From assembly GCA_027294925.1 (NCBI GenBank), contig JAPULM010000411.1, forward strand, positions 1-6,071: 6,071 nt of DNA, in the 5' to 3' direction. A model generated the notes under the pieces. It worked only from the letters and a program-made list of their open reading frames with translations. It was not told the DNA's origin and ran no database searches. The position numbers and the translations under genes were made by a program. The DNA comes from a bacterium. GTDB lineage: Bacteria > Tectomicrobia > Entotheonellia > Entotheonellales > Entotheonellaceae. This document shows, in pieces, positions 1-4,454 of the stretch; positions within the stretch are counted from its first letter, which is position 1, and every line of letters starts with the position of its first letter.

Positions 1-72
1 ATGATCGGGCAATTGATCGACCCGGCGCTCTAAGATGCCTTTGAGCGCATCGAAGTCTAAACGCGATGTCAT
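1..72 (-). CDS. N-terminal fragment of an unidentified protein, possibly a transposase
   Basis: This reading frame starts at the ATG at 72-70 and stays open to the left edge, giving 24 residues that begin MTSRLDFDALK and end RRVDQLPDH. The start is well supported: AAGGAGG lies 5 nt upstream on the minus strand. The fragment is too short to assign firmly. An amphipathic N-terminus ending in a Leu-Pro-Asp-His motif recalls the N-termini of some DDE transposases that carry an (I/L)PDHR motif about 20 residues in, so a second mobile element is possible. This is recollection of a motif, not an alignment. The gene points away from the IS6 element and would be transcribed from the gap at 73-242. Confidence 0.5.
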   Translation of the reverse strand, partial: MTSRLDFDALKGILERRVDQLPDH

Positions 73-242
73 GATGGCCTCCTTGAATTGGGGGACGACC
101 ACCTTAACCATACAAGTAGACTTTGGCAACATTAAATCCAATAAAATCTAAATTTAAAATTGCTGTGGGAACTCCGCCGGGTCGCGCCGCCCTTGGAGTG
201 TTGCTTGATCAACTGTCCCGCCAGGGCTGACGTCCTTTTGCG
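73..242. other. Gap between the leftmost gene and the IS: leader plus possible gene remnant
   Basis: The part next to the minus-strand gene (about 100-160) is AT-rich and probably holds its promoter, but I could not pick a convincing -35/-10 pair. From about 162 to 242 the composition turns GC-rich. Here one plus frame (ending in TGA at 228-230) and one minus frame are both open without a start codon. The short peptides they would encode match no family I know. It could be the stump of a gene cut by the IS or by a deletion beside it, or the end of another mobile element. An 8-bp palindrome TTGATCAA sits at 205-212. Confidence 0.35.
78..84 (-). promoter_or_regulatory. Strong ribosome binding site for the leftmost gene
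   Basis: Read on the minus strand this is AAGGAGG, a near-perfect Shine-Dalgarno sequence. It lies 5 nt from the ATG at 72-70 and is the main reason for believing that the 24-codon fragment is a real gene start. Confidence 0.7.
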
Positions 243-279
243 GGTTCTGTCGCAATTTTCATTTGAGTCGATTTGAGGT
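243..279 (+). repeat. Left terminal inverted repeat of the IS6 element
   Basis: This 37-nt end pairs with the right end at 1017-1054. The outer 13 nt (GGTTCTGTCGCAA) and an inner 11-nt block (CGATTTGAGGT) are identical in both ends. The middle is diverged and needs one gap. The repeat also contains the -35 region of the likely transposase promoter. Confidence 0.88.
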
Positions 280-284
280 ATGAT
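256..284 (+). promoter_or_regulatory. Probable sigma-70-type promoter of the IS6 transposase
   Basis: TTTTCA (256-261, 4 of 6 to TTGACA) and TATGAT (279-284, 5 of 6 to TATAAT) are separated by 17 bp. The pair overlaps the left inverted repeat, the usual place for an IS6 transposase promoter, and lies about 40 bp before the transposase start. Prediction is from the sequence only. Confidence 0.45.
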
Positions 285-324
285 CTCCCCCTATGAGCAG
301 CGTCATTGATGAGGGAGCGAGACG

Positions 325-991
325 ATGGCGATCCGTTTCAAAGGTGCGCATTTTCCCCCAGAGGTTATTCTCATGGGTGTCCGCTGGTATTTAGCCTACC
401 CGCTGAGCACGCGCCATGTCGAAGAACTCATGGAAGAGCGTGGGGTCAACGTTAATCACGCCACCATCAACCGTTGGGTGGTGACGTACAGCCCGCAACT
501 GGAGGAGGAATTCCACCGTCGCAAGCGCCCGGTGTGAGTCAGTTGGCGTATGGACGAGACATACATTCGCATCAAGGGCGTATGGGTGTATCTTTATCGC
601 GCGGTGGACAAAACGGGCCAAACGATTGACTTTCTGCTCACCGAGAAGCGTAATCAGAAGGCGGCTAAACGGTTTTTGAACAAGGCGATCAGCCGCCATG
701 GCACCCCGGAGAAGATTAACATCGACAAGAGCGAAGCAAATGCGGCGGCGATTGTCAGCTACAATGCCGAGCATGGGACAATGATAGACAAAATATCTCA
801 ATAATATTGTCGAGTAGGACCACCGGGGTGTCAAACGGATCACACGGCCCATGTTGGGATTCAAATCGTTCGAGGCGGTGCAGAACACCCTAGCCGGTAT
901 CGAGCTGATGCGGATGATCAAGAAGAAACAGATGGGGCTTGAGGAGAAGGGCTTTAGTGCAGCCGAACAGTTCTACGCTCTAGCCTCCTAA
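325..991 (+). pseudogene. IS6-family DDE transposase, disrupted
   Basis: Three consecutive pieces give one IS6 transposase of about 220 residues. Piece one (325-534) is the N-terminal helix-turn-helix region, with the family blocks FKGAHFPPEVIL and VRWYLAYPLS. It ends at an in-frame TGA (535-537), where relatives read on through a short linker to SWRMDETY. Piece two (538-about 790, same frame) has the first catalytic Asp of MDETY (553-555) and the second Asp of NIDKS (724-726). Then the frame shifts near 790. An inferred 11-nt deletion would restore the usual spacing to the third catalytic residue, Glu 812-814 in LNNIVE. A TAG at 815-817 replaces the expected Gln before DHR. The last piece (GVKRITRPMLGFKSF onward) ends at TAA 989-991, and the Lys 7 residues after the Glu is kept. 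The start has GGGAG 7 nt upstream. With two stops and a frameshift, no active transposase can be made. Confidence 0.9.
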
Positions 992-1016
992 TCACCTCAC
1001 CGACCAGGAGTGACTC

Positions 1017-1054
1017 ACCTCAAATCGTCTATACATCAAATTTGCGACAGAACC
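1017..1054 (-). repeat. Right terminal inverted repeat of the IS6 element
   Basis: Read inward on the minus strand it starts GGTTCTGTCGCAAATTTG and ends CGATTTGAGGT. It matches the left end over the outer 13 nt and the inner 11 nt. Its outer boundary lies 38 bp before the start codon of the next gene. Confidence 0.88.
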
Positions 1055-1092
1055 ATAGGTTTATATGTCATTCAAAAAAAGTGAGATAAGCC

Positions 1093-2778
1093 ATGTTAAG
1101 AGATCAAACAACTGGACCGAATTCAATCAGAGTTTTGGATCCGGCGGGGCTGGTTCAGCATCATACAAGTGGCAGTTCTCTTGCAATGCATCCGATACAA
1201 TGGCCTGAAACGCTGCATAACAAGAAATTCGGATTTCTAAGTAACGGTAAGCCCAATGTTGAAAATCTGTGCCGTATATTCGGTGAATTGCTCGTTGAAC
1301 ATGGCGGGAAGCTGGCTTGTTCTTTTACAAAAGAAGGGCCCGTTGTACCGGCTGGAGAGGACATCATCTCGGCACTGGCGGTGTCAGTAGATATTGTCGT
1401 AATGGGGGTCTGCGATGGAGGTACAGCAGTGTCTTGGGGCATTCAAGATGCTCTGATTTTGGCAAACCAGGGTGTTCCAGTCGTATTGGTGTGTTCGGAC
1501 GCCTTTGTCCCACTTGCCCGGAGTATAATGCCACTTGAGGCTGACGGTGTTCACCTTATAACGGTTCCGCATCCGTTCAGTTCTCTGCTTGAGCCCGAGG
1601 TTGGGGAGATTGCTAAAAACTTCGTGACCGCACTCGACAATGCGTTGACCACGGGCGAGTGGCCGGACTGGCGCAATACTTCAGCCATGGCCGTCGATCC
1701 GATTGAGCAATTGCAGCCACATCATAGACATTCTACTTTTTCCCTACCAGATGAGGACCCCATTGTTGCCTCGCAAGCACTTTATCAGCGAGGGCTGACC
1801 GATGGGCTGCCGGTCGGAATTCCAACCCCATATTGCGTAGATGCCGCACTGTCCAGTTGGTCCGGAGCGGAAAACATGAAAGATATAGCTATTATTCCAC
1901 CAAGAAATGGGCGTGCGACGCCGACCGCAGTTGCCACAAATGCGGTTCTTGCTGGCCTTCCTAGTCAGTTACTGCCCTATTTGGCCGCGACAATTAAAGC
2001 TGCTTGTCAATCGGAATTTAACCTTTTCGGCTTGCAAACGACCACAAACCCAGCAACACCGGTTATCGTTGTTGGCGGGCCGCGACGGCAGGAGTTTGGA
2101 TTTAACCATGGACTGGGGGCGCTGGGTCCTGGAAACATGGCGAATGCCACACTCGGCCGGGCCCTTCGCCTTTGCATGCAAAATCTGGGCGGTGCGCGTG
2201 TTGGCGATGGCTCTGACCCGGGCACAATGGGACAACCAGGGAAATATACTTTCTGCTTTGCGGCGGATGAAGAGACCTGCCCATGGCTCCCGCTGCGTTT
2301 ACAGACCGCCCCGAACGAATTGTCACTTAATGACGATACTGTCACCCTGATCGCCGGAACCGGCAGCCTTAACATGATCATCAAAAGTACGTCGGGAAAA
2401 GAGCTGCTGGCTATGATCTCCAGCAGCATTCGTATCAGCGGCAGCAATGATTATATGTTTGGTGGCCACCCATTGCTTATTCTGTGTCCGGAACATATGG
2501 CTATACTGAAGCGCGACGGTTTCGGCCTGACGGAAACGCGCGCGTATCTGTTTGAACACACAAAAATCCCCTTCTCTGAGTTCTTACCCAAAAATCAGGA
2601 AATGATGCTCGCACCCCGAGCACACGAATTCGAGTCTTTTGCCCCCGACACGGCTATCCCCATGGTCGAAAATCCATCAGACTTTTTGATCTGTGCGGCA
2701 GGCGGTCCCAGCTTGCATTCAACGTTTGTACCTTCTTTCGGAGGATCACATCCCGTCTCTGCAAAGGTAAAATTCTAA
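1093..2778 (+). CDS. UGSC-like domain fused to a second conserved domain; redox motif lost
   Basis: The protein has 561 residues, with no signal peptide or membrane helix apparent, so it is probably cytoplasmic. Residues about 14-195 resemble the UGSC (seleno)protein family: VLDPAG near the start, FLSNGKPN (48-55), a Rossmann-like strand VDIVVMGV, the motif region DGGTAVSWG (108-116), VLVCSDAF (131-138) and VPHPF (158-162). In that family the motif is D-(Sec/Cys)-G-S-C-T-S-W. Here Sec/Cys is Gly109 and the second Cys is Ala112, with a stray Cys107 just before. Residues about 225-561 look like a distinct conserved domain, with RGLTDGLPV (233-241), ALGPGNMANATLGRALRL (343-360) and GQPGKYTFCFA (380-390). 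I recall this as a separate protein associated with UGSC genes. Biochemical function is unknown to me. GTGAG 7 nt before the ATG is a modest ribosome site. The gene seems lower in GC than its neighbours. It is probably co-transcribed with the amidase 73 bp downstream, and the IS ends 38 bp upstream. Confidence 0.8.
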   Translation: MLRDQTTGPNSIRVLDPAGLVQHHTSGSSLAMHPIQWPETLHNKKFGFLSNGKPNVENLCRIFGELLVEHGGKLACSFTKEGPVVPAGEDIISALAVSVDIVVMGVCDGGTAVSWGIQDALILANQGVPVVLVCSDAFVPLARSIMPLEADGVHLITVPHPFSSLLEPEVGEIAKNFVTALDNALTTGEWPDWRNTSAMAVDPIEQLQPHHRHSTFSLPDEDPIVASQALYQRGLTDGLPVGIPTPYCVDAALSSWSGAENMKDIAIIPPRNGRATPTAVATNAVLAGLPSQLLPYLAATIKAACQSEFNLFGLQTTTNPATPVIVVGGPRRQEFGFNHGLGALGPGNMANATLGRALRLCMQNLGGARVGDGSDPGTMGQPGKYTFCFAADEETCPWLPLRLQTAPNELSLNDDTVTLIAGTGSLNMIIKSTSGKELLAMISSSIRISGSNDYMFGGHPLLILCPEHMAILKRDGFGLTETRAYLFEHTKIPFSEFLPKNQEMMLAPRAHEFESFAPDTAIPMVENPSDFLICAAGGPSLHSTFVPSFGGSHPVSAKVKF

Positions 2779-2800
2779 TCAAACAATATTTGTCGGCCAC

Positions 2801-2814
2801 CTGGCAAATGCCAG
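2801..2814 (+). other. Small hairpin in the gap between the fusion gene and the amidase
   Basis: CTGGC-AAAT-GCCAG forms a perfect 5-bp stem with a 4-nt loop, 22 nt after the stop codon of the upstream gene. No run of T follows, so it is not a standard terminator. It could be a weak attenuator or mRNA end-protecting stem, or chance. Confidence 0.3.
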
Positions 2815-2851
2815 ATAATCGGCTGACCGCATTATTGAAAAAGGAACGGAG

Positions 2852-4297
2852 ATGAACGACGAATTAATTAAACTCACGGCTTGTGAGGCGGTGGCGCTTC
2901 TTAAGCGGGGGGAAATCACGCCGCTTGATTTGATTGACGCGGCCGAAAGCCGCATTGCCGCTGTGGAACCGGAGATCAATGCTTTACCGACGCTCTGTTT
3001 TGATCGTGCCCGGGCTCATGCCAAGCGCATGATGGCAGGCGGTGGTGAAAACACAGCCGATAAAACGGGCTGGTTAGCCGGCTTGCCCGTGGTGATCAAG
3101 GATCTGACTGATGTCGCCGGTGTTCGTACCACCTATGGATCGCCAATCTTCGCCGATCATGTTCCAGATAAATCACACCCGTTGGTTGAACGCATTGAGC
3201 GCAACGGCGGCATTGTCATAGCCAAATCCAACACCCCGGAATTCGGTGCCGGTGGATCGACCTTCAATGAGGTATTCGGCAAGACACGTAATCCCTGGAA
3301 CACCTCTTTGACAGTGGCGGGTTCAACCGGCGGTGGTGCGGCGGCGCTGGCCGCGGGTGAGGCGTGGCTTGCCCAAGGCAGCGATCACGGCGGCAGTCTA
3401 CGGAAGCCGGCAACCTATTGTTCAGTGGTTGGTATACGTGCGTCGCCCGGACGTGTCACGCGGGGACTGGTCGATACGCTTTTTTCGCCGTTAACGGTTC
3501 AAGGCCCGATGGCCAGAACGGTGGCGGACGTGGCGCTGTTTCTTGATACCATGACGGGATATTGCCCGCATGATCCGTTGACCTTTGACGCGCCCGCGCA
3601 ATCCTTCTCGTCCGCCGTGGCGGCACCGGTGCCCCCGAAGCGTGTGGCCTTCGCTGAGACGATTGGTGGCGCGCCAGTTGAAAAAGAAACCCGCGATATC
3701 TGCCGTGCCGCCATGAAGCATTTTACAGCGATGGGCGCTGAGGTTGAAGAAATTACGATTGATATTGACGATTTGGAATCGACGGTCGGGGCTCTTCGCT
3801 CTCTGCAATTCGCGATTAACAACGAGCTTCTAGTGGCGAGCCATCGTGACAGGATCAAGCCCGATATCATTTGGAACACCGAACTTGGCCTCAATCAATC
3901 GATCAGCGATTTGACCAAGGCGGAGCGAGGGCGGGCGGCACTTTACCGCCAGTTTTCCGACTTGTTCGAGACCTATGATTTGCTGGTGACACCCGGCGCC
4001 ACCTCGGCGCCCTTCGATGTCAATCTACGCCATCCCGAGTCCATAGATGGCGTCAAACTGGAGCACTATTTCAGTACGACTTTTATGACCATGGCGGTCA
4101 CATTTTCCGCTTCGCCGGCCCTGTCGGTGCCCTGCGGTTTTGATCAGTATGGTCGTCCGATCGGATTGCAACTCGTTTCGCGAACCAGGGGTGAAGCCGC
4201 ATTGCTGGCGGCCGGTGTCCTCTATGAACAAGAATCCGGGTTGGCCAAAGCTGTGCCGATCGATCCGCGCCCCGGCGACGTACCAAGTTACATGTAA
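2852..4297 (+). CDS. Amidase-signature family hydrolase
   Basis: This 481-residue protein is the usual length for the amidase signature family, which hydrolyses C-N amide bonds with a Ser/cis-Ser/Lys triad. All three are visible: Lys83 in VVIKDLTDV, cis-Ser158 in AGSTGGGAAAL, and nucleophile Ser182 in DHGGSLRKPA. The 24-residue spacing of the two serines is the family standard. Other family blocks are SNTPEFGAGGSTFNEVFGKT (126-145), RNPWN, QGPMARTVADVALFLDTM (217-234) and the C-terminal GRPIGLQLV. The N-terminus is a typical start (LTACEAVALLKRGEITPLDL) with no signal peptide, so it is likely cytoplasmic. The ATG follows AAGGAACGGAG. The substrate cannot be told from the sequence. Thr159, His180, Lys185 and Ser191 differ from the common residues and may reshape the pocket. 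The gene lies 73 bp after the fusion-protein gene on the same strand, probably in one operon. Confidence 0.93.
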   Translation: MNDELIKLTACEAVALLKRGEITPLDLIDAAESRIAAVEPEINALPTLCFDRARAHAKRMMAGGGENTADKTGWLAGLPVVIKDLTDVAGVRTTYGSPIFADHVPDKSHPLVERIERNGGIVIAKSNTPEFGAGGSTFNEVFGKTRNPWNTSLTVAGSTGGGAAALAAGEAWLAQGSDHGGSLRKPATYCSVVGIRASPGRVTRGLVDTLFSPLTVQGPMARTVADVALFLDTMTGYCPHDPLTFDAPAQSFSSAVAAPVPPKRVAFAETIGGAPVEKETRDICRAAMKHFTAMGAEVEEITIDIDDLESTVGALRSLQFAINNELLVASHRDRIKPDIIWNTELGLNQSISDLTKAERGRAALYRQFSDLFETYDLLVTPGATSAPFDVNLRHPESIDGVKLEHYFSTTFMTMAVTFSASPALSVPCGFDQYGRPIGLQLVSRTRGEAALLAAGVLYEQESGLAKAVPIDPRPGDVPSYM

Positions 4298-4311
4298 TTG
4301 GTATTGGACTT

Positions 4312-4336
4312 GCCCTGGAAAAGTGGAGGGGCTTTT
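4312..4336 (+). terminator. Possible weak terminator after the amidase
   Basis: GCCCT (4312-4316) can pair with GGGGC (4328-4332), including one G-T pair, and TTTT follows directly with more T-rich sequence to 4344. It begins 15 nt after the amidase stop. The stem is short and the loop is 11 nt, so this is a weak candidate. Confidence 0.3.
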
Positions 4337-4344
4337 GTTGTGTT

Positions 4345-4359
4345 AGGTCATTGCGACCT
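4345..4359. other. Small hairpin in the convergent gap
   Basis: AGGTC-ATTGC-GACCT is a perfect 5-bp stem with a 5-nt loop, lying between the two convergent genes just after the possible terminator at 4312-4336. It has no T tract on either side and may be incidental. Confidence 0.2.
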
Positions 4360-4405
4360 CGAAGCGGACAGTTCATCCTCCATACCCCATTTTGGCGCGA
4401 TTACT

Positions 4406-4429
4406 ATCGGAAAGCCTCCGCGCTCCGAT
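4406..4429 (-). terminator. Hairpin downstream of the aconitase-like gene
   Basis: ATCGGA (4406-4411) and TCCGAT (4424-4429) form a perfect 6-bp outer stem. Inside are a 2x2 mismatch, two more GC pairs and a 4-nt loop. It lies 25 nt past the stop of the minus-strand gene and is placed like a terminator, but no U run follows on that strand, so it may only stabilise or pause. Confidence 0.3.
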
Positions 4430-4454
4430 GAGAAGTCCGAGTTCCCTCGCTTCG

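Larger units (their letters stand above)
243..1054 (+). mobile_element. IS6-family insertion sequence, complete ends, inactivated transposase
   Basis: The element is 812 bp, in the normal IS6/IS26 size range. Both ends begin GGTTCTGTCGCAA reading inward, which is the typical terminal sequence of this family, and it encodes a single DDE transposase of IS6 type. The transposase is broken by two stops and a frameshift, so the copy cannot move by itself. IS6 elements transpose replicatively and make 8-bp target duplications. Here the 8 bp on the left (CTTTTGCG, 235-242) and on the right (ATAGGTTT, 1055-1062) do not match. That suggests a deletion or recombination at the IS after insertion, or decay of the duplication. 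Confidence 0.9.

Noticed and set aside
205..212. TTGATCAA palindrome as an operator
   Set aside because: An 8-bp palindrome alone is too common to call a binding site, and it has no second copy near a promoter.
391..921. Long minus-strand open frame of 176 codons across the IS
   Set aside because: It lies antisense to the IS6 transposase, which has clear family motifs and catalytic residues. The antisense product has no recognisable features.
1402..1440. Possible selenocysteine (TGA) at the UGSC motif
   Set aside because: The motif codons read Gly-Gly-Thr-Ala with no in-frame TGA, so no Sec insertion is possible here. The TGA at 535-537 lies in a transposase with other lesions and is a plain stop.
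1907..2447. Overlapping open frames on both strands inside the fusion-protein gene
   Set aside because: They are shadows of a 561-codon gene with clear conserved blocks. Their translations are Arg/Pro/Cys-rich and unlike real proteins.
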